A stretch of DNA of 9,238 nt from an uncultured Collinsella sp. (GTDB taxonomy: Bacteria > Actinomycetota > Coriobacteriia > Coriobacteriales > Coriobacteriaceae). The notes beneath the pieces were generated by a model that saw only the letters and a list, made by a program, of their open reading frames with translations, did no database searches and was not told where the DNA came from. A program made the translations under genes and the position numbers. Positions within the stretch are counted from its first letter, which is position 1. Every line of letters begins with the position of its first letter. Where the stretch lies: contig UQVD01000078.1 of assembly GCA_900544385.1 (NCBI GenBank), forward strand, positions 1 to 9,238. The letters are read 5' to 3'. Shown here piece by piece: positions 1-7,668 of this stretch.

Positions 1-17
1 ATGTGTATAAGAGACAG
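1..17 (+). other. Residual Tn5/Nextera mosaic-end adapter (artefact)
   Basis: The first 17 bases, ATGTGTATAAGAGACAG, match the last 17 of the 19-bp Tn5 mosaic end (AGATGTGTATAAGAGACAG) used in transposon-based sequencing libraries. A natural Tn5 copy would be followed by IS50 sequence, and nothing of the kind follows. This is therefore untrimmed adapter at a contig end and should not be treated as genomic. Confidence 0.95.
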
Positions 18-108
18 GTATTTGGTCGCCTGCTCGGACAGTCCTGCTCGCACGGAGGCCACATTAAGTGGCCTCCGGCTCGTGCGGAACTCGCGATCGA
101 CCAAATAC
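18..108. repeat. Imperfect palindromic element at contig edge
   Basis: The outer arms 18-28 (GTATTTGGTCG) and 98-108 are perfect reverse complements (11 bp). The inner arms 53-62 and 68-77 (CGGAGGCCAC and its complement) form a 10-bp stem with a 5-nt ATTAA loop. The segments between them, 29-52 and 78-97, do not pair. The left one contains an 8-nt direct repeat, CCTGCTCG, at 29-36 and 43-50. No reading frame accounts for it. Its position where an assembly stopped fits a multi-copy intergenic repeat, but copy number cannot be seen here. The outer arm begins exactly where the adapter ends, so the true left boundary may lie further out. Confidence 0.6.
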
Positions 109-220
109 TAAAGCCCTCGGAACTTAGGATACATGGTTGGAGTCGCTCTGCTGCAAAATTTATCGGCCTGTGATTTATTCCATGTCCCAGGTCGGCTCAT
201 CTTCACCACCTTTAAATAAA
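109..220. other. Non-coding stretch, nothing recognised
   Basis: This lies between the left palindrome and the metK terminator stem. I see no convincing reading frame, tRNA or other RNA fold. It becomes A/T-rich towards 208-223, where the run reads as the U-rich tail of the metK terminator on the minus strand. Confidence 0.4.
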
Positions 221-252
221 AAAGAAGTACCGGTTGGGGCCGGTACTTCTTT
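208..252 (-). terminator. Rho-independent terminator of metK
   Basis: A perfect 13-bp stem (221-233 with 240-252, AAAGAAGTACCGG and its complement) encloses a 6-nt loop. Read on the minus strand it begins 38 bases past the metK stop and is followed by a T-rich run (complement of 208-220). On the plus strand the trailing T run is short, so termination is mainly expected for metK, though some activity in the other direction is possible. Confidence 0.9.
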
Positions 253-290
253 TGGTGCGTTGTTATTTGGCTGTAGCTTTTCGAGTTAGC

Positions 291-1571
<1,281 letters not shown>

Positions 1572-1593
1572 GATAGTCCTTTCAAAAACGTGT

Positions 1594-1620
1594 CCCGGCG
1601 ACCGTTACCATTCCGCCGGG
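1594..1620 (-). promoter_or_regulatory. metK leader hairpin
   Basis: A perfect 7-bp GC-only stem (CCCGGCG 1594-1600 with 1614-1620) with a 13-nt loop lies in the probable metK 5' leader, about 22 bases before the start codon. On the minus strand it is followed after a few bases by a run of five T, so it could act as a weak attenuator or as an mRNA-stabilising hairpin. It does not resemble SAM-I or SAM-II/III riboswitches as I know them, and the leader is too short for SAM-I. The function is inference. Confidence 0.35.
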
Positions 1621-1638
1621 CTCTCTATGCAAGGGCAC

Positions 1639-1644
1639 ATAATA
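1639..1644 (-). promoter_or_regulatory. Possible metK promoter -10 element
   Basis: On the minus strand, TATTAT (complement of 1639-1644) sits about 68 bases before the metK ATG. This is a fair match to the sigma-70-type -10 box. No good -35 box lies 16-18 bases further upstream. The call rests on position and the -10 match only. Confidence 0.3.
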
Positions 1645-1676
1645 GCGCGTAAATCAAACATTCACACCCTTTCCGC

Positions 1677-1768
1677 ACCTACTCATTGGGGACAGACTTA
1701 AATGATCAGTCTTAAACCAAGAACGTTCCCAACGACTGGTCATTTAAGTCTGTCCCCAATGAGTAGGT
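1677..1768. repeat. Long palindrome (REP/MITE-like) between divergent metK and gltX
   Basis: The arms 1677-1705 and 1740-1768 are perfect 29-bp reverse complements. The stem continues inward through a T·G pair (1706/1739) and five more pairs (1707-1711 with 1734-1738), giving about 35 pairs around a 22-nt loop that contains the palindrome GAACGTTC (1721-1728). The arm includes ATTGGGGACAGACTTAAATG. GGGGACA-type hairpins are, as I remember, common dispersed repeats, sometimes linked to REP-associated tyrosine (IS200-like) transposases. No transposase is present here, so this would be a non-autonomous copy. It lies upstream of both genes, where it could insulate the two promoters. Confidence 0.8.
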
Positions 1769-1802
1769 CGGTGCCCTTTGTGCGGAGGTTGCTTTGATGC
1801 TT

Positions 1803-1808
1803 TATACT
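1803..1808 (+). promoter_or_regulatory. Possible gltX promoter -10 element
   Basis: TATACT matches five of six positions of TATAAT and lies about 40 bases before the proposed gltX start, which would leave a short leader. The best upstream -35 candidate, TTGTGC at 1778-1783, is weak and 19 bases away. The assignment is tentative. Confidence 0.4.
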
Positions 1809-1848
1809 GATGCGGTTAGACATCCATCCTGCAATCGAGGAGATTTCC

Positions 1849-3324
1849 ATGGCATCAGACGTTCGCGTCCGCTTTGCACCCTCACCGACGGGCAAGCTGC
1901 ACATCGGCGGCGCCCGCACCGCTATCTATAACTGGGCTTTCGCCCGCGCAAACGGCGGCACGTTCATCCTGCGCATCGACGACACCGATCCCACCCGCTC
2001 CACCGACGAGAACACGCAGATCATCCTGCGCGCCATGCGTTGGCTAGGCCTGGACTGGGACGAGGGTCCCGAGGTGGGCGGCGATTTTGGCCCCTACGCC
2101 CAGACCGAGCGCCTGGACCTGTACAAGCAGGCCGCCCAGAAGCTTTGGGACGAGGGCAAGGCCTATCCCTGCTTCTGCACCAAGGAGCAGCTCGACGCCG
2201 ACCGCAAGGCCGCGCAGGAGCGCAAGGACCCCTTCCAGGGCTATCAGCGCCGTTGCCGCGATCTTGATCCCGAGGAGGCCCGCCGTCGCATCGAGGCCGG
2301 CGAGTCCTACGTCCTGCGCATCAAGGTGCCCGAGGACCGCGGCGACGTCGTCATTCACGACGCCGTCCATGGCGAGGTGACCTTTGACGCCAAGGAGCTC
2401 GACGACTTTGTCATCTTCCGCTCCGACGGCACGCCCACGTACAACTTCGCGACCGTCGTCGACGACGCCATGATGAAGATCACCCACGTCATCCGCGGCG
2501 ACGACCACCTGTCCAACACCCCGCGTCAGGTCATGGTTTACGAGGCCCTCGGTGCGCCCGTGCCTACGTTCGCCCACATCTCCATGATTCTGGGCGCCGA
2601 CGGCAAAAAGCTCTCCAAGCGCCATGGCGCCACCTCGGTGGAGGAGTACCGCGATGCCGGCTACCTGCCCGATGCGTTCGTCAACTACTTGGCACTGCTC
2701 GGCTGGTCGCTCGACGGCGAGACCACGATCATCCCGCGCGATGTTCTGGCCAGCAAGTTCTCGCTCGACCGCATCTCCAAGAACCCGGCGACCTTCGACC
2801 CCAAGAAGCTCGATTGGGTCAATGCCGAGTACATCAACGGCATGTCCGATGCTCAGTTTGCCGACGAGATCATGGTCCCCGAGCTGCACGAGGCAGGCCT
2901 TATCGAGGGTAATGTCGAGTACGGCGAGGATTGGATCGATGCGCTTGCTGCCATCGTCAAGCCGCGCACTAAGATGCCGGCTGACGCCGTGAACGTCGCC
3001 GCCCCCATCTTTGCCACGGCCGAGACGCTCGAGTATGACGAGAAGTCCGTCAACAAGGGCCTGGCCAAGGAGGGCATGGGTGCCATTCTGGACGCCGCCA
3101 AGGCCGCGCTCGAGGGTGTTACCGAGTGGTCCGCCGCCAACATCGATGCCGCGCTTGAACCGCTGCCCGAGCAGATGGACCTCAAGAAGCGCGTGGTGTT
3201 CCAGGCCGTGCGCGTCGCCGTCTGCGGCAACATGGTGAGCCCTCCGCTGGGCGAGACTATGGCGCTCGTCGGCCGTGACGACTGCCTGGCGCGCATCGAT
3301 CGCGCCCGCACGATGGCGCTGTAA
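1849..3324 (+). CDS. gltX: Glutamyl-tRNA synthetase
   Basis: Class I aminoacyl-tRNA synthetase that attaches glutamate to tRNA-Glu in the cytosol. It may also charge tRNA-Gln if the organism uses the amidotransferase route, which this window cannot show. The 491-residue protein has the class I signature PSPTGKLHIGG near the N-terminus (HIGH-like motif His18-Gly21) and KLSKR (KMSKS-like) at 254-258. A CFC motif and a later Cys in YQRRCRDL between the catalytic halves resemble the partial zinc site of the family. An alpha-helical anticodon-binding region forms the C-terminal third. I place the start at ATG 1849 because GAGGAG (1837-1842) lies 6 bases upstream. An in-frame ATG at 1810 would add 13 residues with no family similarity and coincides with the probable promoter. 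The gene ends in its own terminator. Confidence 0.97.
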   Translation: MASDVRVRFAPSPTGKLHIGGARTAIYNWAFARANGGTFILRIDDTDPTRSTDENTQIILRAMRWLGLDWDEGPEVGGDFGPYAQTERLDLYKQAAQKLWDEGKAYPCFCTKEQLDADRKAAQERKDPFQGYQRRCRDLDPEEARRRIEAGESYVLRIKVPEDRGDVVIHDAVHGEVTFDAKELDDFVIFRSDGTPTYNFATVVDDAMMKITHVIRGDDHLSNTPRQVMVYEALGAPVPTFAHISMILGADGKKLSKRHGATSVEEYRDAGYLPDAFVNYLALLGWSLDGETTIIPRDVLASKFSLDRISKNPATFDPKKLDWVNAEYINGMSDAQFADEIMVPELHEAGLIEGNVEYGEDWIDALAAIVKPRTKMPADAVNVAAPIFATAETLEYDEKSVNKGLAKEGMGAILDAAKAALEGVTEWSAANIDAALEPLPEQMDLKKRVVFQAVRVAVCGNMVSPPLGETMALVGRDDCLARIDRARTMAL

Positions 3325-3347
3325 CAGTCGCGCAAACGCATGTATCC

Positions 3348-3379
3348 GAGCCCCGTTCACCCGAGCGGGGCTCTTGTTT
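3348..3379 (+). terminator. Rho-independent terminator after gltX
   Basis: An 11-bp stem with one G·T pair (3348-3358 with 3363-3373), a 4-nt ACCC loop, and TTGTTT immediately after. It lies 23 bases past the gltX stop and before the priA ribosome binding site, so gltX and priA are probably separate transcription units. It also argues against the longer priA reading that would run through it. Confidence 0.8.
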
Positions 3380-3412
3380 CTCAAGGCGTATGGGATGGGA
3401 GGCACAGAGACC

Positions 3413-5866
3413 ATGGCCGAGCAACTGTCACTGTTTGGTTCGCCTGAACCCGAGCAGGCTCCCGTAAGGGCCGGCCGCACTGCCGAGCAGGCCAAGCCTG
3501 AGCCTGTGCCAGAGCCCATTGCCGCCTACGCGAGCGTGGTCCTCGACATTCCCACCCGTGCGCTGTCCGAGCCGTTTGCCTACGGCATTCCGCAGTCCCT
3601 CGCCAATGAGCCCCAGATCGGCTCCACCGTCCTAGTTCATTTTGGCAACCGCGCGGCCGCGGGCTATATCGTCGACATTGCGTCTGAGCTGGGCGACTTG
3701 CAAGGCAACGCCGCCCTCGATTCCGTGCGCATCAAGCCTATCGAGGCTATCCTCAGCAAACCGCTCTTTGGCGCCGAGGCCGCCCGCATTGCGCGTTGGA
3801 TGAGCCGCGAGTATGTCGCGACGCTTTCCGAATGCCTGCGCCTGTTCTTGCCTCCGGGTGGCAGCCCGCGTGTCGTTAAGGGCGATGACGGGGCGTGGGC
3901 GGTCGAGCGCCCCGCCGTCAAGCCTATTCAAAACCGCTGGGTGATGCTTACACCCGAAGGCTTTGACTATACGCCGCCCAAGACAGCGGTTCGCCAGCGC
4001 CAGCTTATCGAGGCGCTCCAGTGCGGACCGGTCACGACGCGCGACCTCAACCTGCTCTACAACAGTATGTCGGCGACCATCAAGGCGCTCGAAAAACGCG
4101 GCGTCGTGGTGGTGGAGGAGCGTCGTGCTTGGCGTGGCTGCAGCGAGCAGACCACGCTGTCCTCGGCGAGCGGCAAGGCGCCGGTCGCGCTCACGGACGG
4201 CCAGCAGCAGGCGCTTGCGCAGATTGAGCGCGCCCGTCTTGACGCCCACGGCGACGTGGTGCTTGTAGACGGCGTCACCGGATCCGGTAAAACTGAGGTC
4301 TATCTCTCCGCCATCGAGCGCGTTCTCGCGGCCGGTCGCTCGGCCTGCGTGCTTGTGCCCGAGATCTCGCTGACGGCCCAAACCGTCGGCCGCTTTCGTT
4401 CGCGCTTTGGCGAGACGGTTGCTGTGTTCCATTCGCGCCTTTCGGCCGGTGAGCGCCTAGACCAGTGGGATATGGTCGCCAGCGGTGCCGCACGCGTGGT
4501 CGTGGGCGCGCGTTCGGCGCTTTTCTGCCCGCTCAGCGACCTGGGCCTTATCATCATCGACGAGGAACACGAGACCAGCTACAAGCAGGGCTCCAGTCCG
4601 CGCTATCACGCGCGCGAGGTGGCGGCCGAGATGGCGCGCCGCTATCGCTGCCCACTCGTGCGGGGCTCGGCCACGCCTTCTGCCGAGGCCCTCGACCGCT
4701 GCCGCCGCGGCTCGTACAACGGTGCCACCTGGACGCGCGTCGAGATGCCCGAGCGCCCGGGACACGCCGTGCTACCCACGGTCCGCATTGCCGACCTGCG
4801 CCGCGAGTTTTCGCACGGCAGCCGCTCCATGTTCTCTAAACCGCTGATGGAAGGTTTGGAGCGCGTTGTAGAGCGCCGCGAGAAGGCTGTGCTGCTGCAT
4901 AACCGCCGCGGCTTTGCGCCGTTTTTGATGTGCCGCGAGTGCGGTTGCGTCCCCACCTGCAACCACTGCTCTACGGCGCTTACGTACCACGAGCGCACGC
5001 ACACGCTGCAGTGCCACACCTGTGGTTCGTCCTGGCGCGTGCAGCCGTATCCCGCGCCCACGAGTCGTTGCCCCAAGTGCGGCAGCCGTTACCTGGCAAA
5101 AATGGGTCTGGGCACGCAGCAGATCGAGGACGCGCTGCACCAGATGCTGCCCGAGGATGTCGCCATCATTCGCATGGATGCCGATTCCACGCGTGGCAAG
5201 GACGCGCATAAGAAGTTGCTCGAGCAGTTCGATGCCGCCGATTGCGCGGTGCTGCTGGGCACTCAGATGATCGCCAAGGGCCTCGACTTTCCCGAGGTTA
5301 CCCTTGTGGGCGTGGTCAATGCCGACTTTGCATTAAAGCTACCCGATTTTAGAGCGGGGGAGCGCGCTTACGATTTGCTGGAGCAGGTCGCCGGCCGTGC
5401 CGGCCGCGGCGATCGCCCCGGCGAGGTTATCATCCAGACCTACCTGCCCGAGGACCCGGTCATTCGCGCCGTCGCCGAGCACGACCGCTCGATCTTTACC
5501 GACTACGACCTGGACCAGCGCCGCGACGCGCTGTATCCGCCGTTCGTGCGCCTGGTCAACATCTTGGTTTGGTCGACGAACGCGGTTGACGCGCAGGACT
5601 ACATCGGTCGCATCGCGAAGCTCCTCAAGCGTCGCTGGCATGTCGCCGCTCCCGACTTTTTGCGGGCGGGGAGCGCCGTGCCCCAGGTGCTTGGTCCGGC
5701 TTCGTGTGTAATCGAGAGAGCCAAGGACCGTTACCGCTTCCATCTGCTTGTAAAGTCGCCGGTAGGGTACCATGTCTCTGATGATATTGACGCCTGCCTC
5801 AAAGAGGTGGGCTCCGTGCGCGGCGTGAGCGTGAGCGTTGACGTCGATGCCTATGATTTGATGTAA
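3413..5866 (+). CDS. priA: Primosomal protein N' (replication-restart helicase PriA)
   Basis: DNA helicase that recognises stalled or collapsed replication forks and starts replisome reloading. From ATG 3413 it has 817 residues. GGGAGG (3397-3402) lies 10 bases upstream; the in-frame ATG at 3275 would overlap gltX and cross its terminator. Order: a roughly 40-residue Pro/Glu/Ala-rich N-terminal tail beginning MAEQLSLFG, the 3'-DNA-binding domain, a winged-helix region, then the helicase core with Walker A GVTGSGKT (287-294) and DEEH (383-386). A zinc domain follows with paired cysteines 507/510, 516/519, 534/537 and 553/556. Motif V begins GTQMIAKG at 616 and motif VI QVAGRAGR is at 658-665. 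All catalytic motifs are intact, unlike mycobacterial PriA, which I recall as degenerate. The QLSLF near the start matches the sliding-clamp-binding consensus. def follows after 18 bp. Confidence 0.97.
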   Translation: MAEQLSLFGSPEPEQAPVRAGRTAEQAKPEPVPEPIAAYASVVLDIPTRALSEPFAYGIPQSLANEPQIGSTVLVHFGNRAAAGYIVDIASELGDLQGNAALDSVRIKPIEAILSKPLFGAEAARIARWMSREYVATLSECLRLFLPPGGSPRVVKGDDGAWAVERPAVKPIQNRWVMLTPEGFDYTPPKTAVRQRQLIEALQCGPVTTRDLNLLYNSMSATIKALEKRGVVVVEERRAWRGCSEQTTLSSASGKAPVALTDGQQQALAQIERARLDAHGDVVLVDGVTGSGKTEVYLSAIERVLAAGRSACVLVPEISLTAQTVGRFRSRFGETVAVFHSRLSAGERLDQWDMVASGAARVVVGARSALFCPLSDLGLIIIDEEHETSYKQGSSPRYHAREVAAEMARRYRCPLVRGSATPSAEALDRCRRGSYNGATWTRVEMPERPGHAVLPTVRIADLRREFSHGSRSMFSKPLMEGLERVVERREKAVLLHNRRGFAPFLMCRECGCVPTCNHCSTALTYHERTHTLQCHTCGSSWRVQPYPAPTSRCPKCGSRYLAKMGLGTQQIEDALHQMLPEDVAIIRMDADSTRGKDAHKKLLEQFDAADCAVLLGTQMIAKGLDFPEVTLVGVVNADFALKLPDFRAGERAYDLLEQVAGRAGRGDRPGEVIIQTYLPEDPVIRAVAEHDRSIFTDYDLDQRRDALYPPFVRLVNILVWSTNAVDAQDYIGRIAKLLKRRWHVAAPDFLRAGSAVPQVLGPASCVIERAKDRYRFHLLVKSPVGYHVSDDIDACLKEVGSVRGVSVSVDVDAYDLM

Positions 5867-5884
5867 CAACCCGAAAGGATGGCC

Positions 5885-6421
5885 ATGGAAGCCAACGGAA
5901 TCGTACTGTCGCCCGACCCTCGTCTGCGCCAGGAGTGTGCCGTCATCGAGGAGATCACCCCGGCGATCGAGGCGCTTGCCGAGAAGATGAAGAAGATGAT
6001 GTTCGACAACGGCGGTTGCGGCCTGGCTGCCCCGCAGATCGGCGAGCTCATTCAGCTCGTCACCATCGACTGCGATTACAGCGACAAGAATGACTATGAC
6101 CCGTACGTGCTCATCAACCCTGTCATTGTTGAGCAGAGCGACCATCTGGTGCCGTTTAGCGAGGGCTGCCTTTCCATCCCTGGCATTAGCTGCGAGATCG
6201 AGCGTCCCGATCACGTTGTCGTCGAGGCGTATGACCTGGACGCTAACCTGATTCGCTATGAGGCCACGGGCGACCTGTTCTGCGTGTGCCTGCAGCACGA
6301 GATCGATCACTTGCACGGCAATACCATGTTCGAGCGACTCAAGCCTATGCAGAGGATCAAGGCCGTCAAGGAGTACCAGGACGCCCTGGCCCGCGGCGCT
6401 CGACCGGGCGAGACTAAGTAG
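5885..6421 (+). CDS. def: Peptide deformylase
   Basis: Metallohydrolase that removes the formyl group from the N-terminal methionine of new proteins; it partners Fmt, encoded just downstream. The 178-residue protein shows all three family motifs: GCGLAAPQ (44-51), EGCLS (93-97, metal ligand Cys95) and QHEIDH (137-142, metal ligands His138 and His142, catalytic Glu139). I choose ATG 5885 because AAAGGA (5874-5879) is then 5 bases upstream. The in-frame ATG at 5879 overlaps that ribosome binding site and adds only Met-Ala. The 18-bp gap after priA suggests cotranscription. The length and motifs are ordinary for a bacterial deformylase. Confidence 0.97.
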   Translation: MEANGIVLSPDPRLRQECAVIEEITPAIEALAEKMKKMMFDNGGCGLAAPQIGELIQLVTIDCDYSDKNDYDPYVLINPVIVEQSDHLVPFSEGCLSIPGISCEIERPDHVVVEAYDLDANLIRYEATGDLFCVCLQHEIDHLHGNTMFERLKPMQRIKAVKEYQDALARGARPGETK

Positions 6422-6445
6422 ATCCCACCGTCCCCGGTGCTGAGC

Positions 6446-6517
6446 GCCCACATATCATCCCGTGCTCAAACATTCTCGCTTTGCTGCGAAACTGCGCGCG
6501 GGACGATATGTGTGGGC
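6446..6517. repeat. Imperfect palindromic element between def and fmt
   Basis: The left arm 6446-6465 and right arm 6496-6517 form about 19 pairs. There is one A·C mismatch (6457/6504), a 2-nt bulge (6509-6510) and one T·G pair (6463/6498). The loop region holds a small secondary stem (TCGC 6476-6479 with GCGA 6486-6489). No T run follows, so it is not a typical terminator. The decayed symmetry suggests an older copy of a dispersed palindromic repeat, though copy number cannot be judged from one window. Confidence 0.65.
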
Positions 6518-6603
6518 CCATCCCAGGGACTACGTTGTCGCTTTTCGTTTCGCCCGGGTGCCGTCGGGCCAGGGAGGGGCGTCTTCGCTGATAGTCTTTG
6601 TTG

Positions 6604-6640
6604 AGAGGGAGCTGCTTTTATTGCGGCTCTTTCTTTGGTT
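6604..6640 (+). terminator. Possible terminator of the priA-def unit
   Basis: A 12-pair stem with three G·T or T·G pairs (6604-6615 with 6623-6634) encloses a 7-nt TTTTATT loop and is followed by a T-rich run. It lies 183 bases past the def stop, which is far, and the stem is weakened by the wobble pairs. It could equally be part of the fmt leader if a promoter lies upstream. Confidence 0.35.
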
Positions 6641-6747
6641 TTGGGTATATTTGTTCTTGTTGAATTGTTATTGCGGATGTGCTGGGTACTTGGCTTTCCG
6701 CCGTTATTTGTAGCTGTCTCGGCTTTGGTTGAGGGGAGACGTTCTTT

Positions 6748-7668
6748 ATGCGTATTGTGTTTATGGGTACGCCTGATTTTGCCGTGCCTTCGCTGACTTC
6801 GCTTGTTGAGGCTGGGAATGAGATTGCGCTCGTAATTACTCGTCCCGATGCTGTTCGTGGGCGTGGTAAGAAGCTTGAGCCTTCTCCTGTTAAGTCCAAG
6901 GCGCTTGAGTTGGGGTTGCCGGTTGTTGAGGCCAATCGTATGACGCCTGATGTTGTTGAGGCGCTTCAGGCTGCCCAGGCTGACATTTTCTGTGTGGCTG
7001 CCTATGGCTGCATTTTGCCTGATGAGGTGCTGCATATGGCGCCGCTTGGTATTGTGAATGTTCATGCTTCGCTGCTGCCTCGTTGGCGTGGCGCTGCGCC
7101 CATTCAGCGTGCCATTCTTGCTGGTGACGAGGTTGCTGGCGTTTCCATTATGCGCATTGGGCATGGCGTGGATACGGGCGCTTATTGCGCGCAGGCCTCG
7201 ACCTCGGTTTCGGGTAAGCATGCCGAGGCATTGACCATGGAGCTTGGCCAGCTCGGCGGTAAGTTGCTGGCCGATACGCTGCCCTCGCTTGCCGATGACA
7301 CGGCGGTGTGGACCGAGCAGGATGAGTCCCTTGTCACGCATGCTGCCAAGATTTCCAAGCAGGAGATGCGTCTGGATCCGCAGATGGGGGCGCTCGATTG
7401 CGTGCGCCATGTGCTCGCTTCGTCCGATACCGCGCCTGCCCGTTGCGTGATTGCCGGCAAGTCGGTTCGCGTGCTCGATGCCGCGCCTGCCGACGTGTCG
7501 CTTGCCGAGGGCGCTGTTGCCGTCAAGAGCAAGCGTGTTTACCTGGGGCTTTCCGATGGTACGATTGAGCTGCTCGAGGTTAAGCCCGACGGCAAGCGTG
7601 CTATGGCTGCTTCTGCCTGGGCTGCCGGCCTGCAGGGTGCCGATCTGACGTGGGGTGTTTTGTCATGA
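6748..7668 (+). CDS. fmt: Methionyl-tRNA formyltransferase
   Basis: Transfers a formyl group from 10-formyl-tetrahydrofolate to initiator Met-tRNA, making the fMet-tRNA that starts bacterial translation. The 306-residue protein begins with the Rossmann-type MRIVFMGTPDFAVPSL. It carries the formyltransferase active-site segment NVHASLLPRWRGAAPIQ with catalytic Asn104 and His106, and Asp142 in GVDTGAY. The spacing agrees with the family (Asn106, His108, Asp144 in E. coli). A C-terminal tRNA-binding beta domain occupies roughly the last 100 residues. The start has a G-rich ribosome binding site (GAGGGGAG, 6731-6738). The stop overlaps the rsmB start by 4 bp. Codon use at the 5' end is strikingly T-ending compared with gltX. 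Length is normal (about 310). Confidence 0.97.
   Translation: MRIVFMGTPDFAVPSLTSLVEAGNEIALVITRPDAVRGRGKKLEPSPVKSKALELGLPVVEANRMTPDVVEALQAAQADIFCVAAYGCILPDEVLHMAPLGIVNVHASLLPRWRGAAPIQRAILAGDEVAGVSIMRIGHGVDTGAYCAQASTSVSGKHAEALTMELGQLGGKLLADTLPSLADDTAVWTEQDESLVTHAAKISKQEMRLDPQMGALDCVRHVLASSDTAPARCVIAGKSVRVLDAAPADVSLAEGAVAVKSKRVYLGLSDGTIELLEVKPDGKRAMAASAWAAGLQGADLTWGVLS

Larger units (their letters stand above)
6422..6747. other. Non-coding gap between def and fmt
   Basis: This 326-base gap interrupts what is usually a tightly packed def-fmt pair. It holds an imperfect palindrome (6446-6517), a hairpin followed by a T-rich run (6604-6640), and then G/T-rich, C-poor sequence up to the fmt ribosome binding site. 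A weak -10-like TATATT at 6646-6651 could serve a separate fmt promoter, but no good -35 box accompanies it. A possible small frame starting from GTG at 6462 begins inside the palindrome, lacks a ribosome binding site, and is not called. Confidence 0.6.

Noticed and set aside
1..17. A genuine Tn5/IS50 insertion end
   Set aside because: Only the synthetic mosaic end is present at the very edge, with no IS50 sequence; library adapter is the simple explanation.
1572..1640. A SAM riboswitch upstream of metK
   Set aside because: The leader is too short for SAM-I, and I could not find the multi-stem core or pseudoknot patterns of the classes I know.
3275..3412. N-terminal extension of priA from the ATG at 3275
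   Set aside because: It overlaps gltX by 50 bases, runs through the gltX terminator, and lacks a ribosome binding site, while ATG 3413 has GGGAGG upstream.
2044..3519. Long open frame (491 codons) on the minus strand opposite gltX
   Set aside because: It mirrors gltX almost fully, has low-complexity Gly/Leu/Val/Asp composition and no recognisable motif. Long antisense frames are expected opposite C/G-ending codons.
5339..6451. 370-codon minus-strand frame opposite the priA end and def
   Set aside because: It overlaps two certain genes, has no family signature, and is explained by codon bias of the sense strand.
6462..6713. 83-codon plus-strand frame in the def-fmt gap with a hydrophobic C-terminal half
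   Set aside because: It starts at GTG inside a palindrome, has no ribosome binding site, and its hydrophobicity follows from the T-rich sequence. Conservation in relatives would be needed to revive it.
6466..7410. 314-codon minus-strand frame opposite the gap and fmt
   Set aside because: fmt is certain from catalytic residues; the antisense frame is rich in Asn/Arg/Thr/His with no motif and follows from T-ending codons in fmt.
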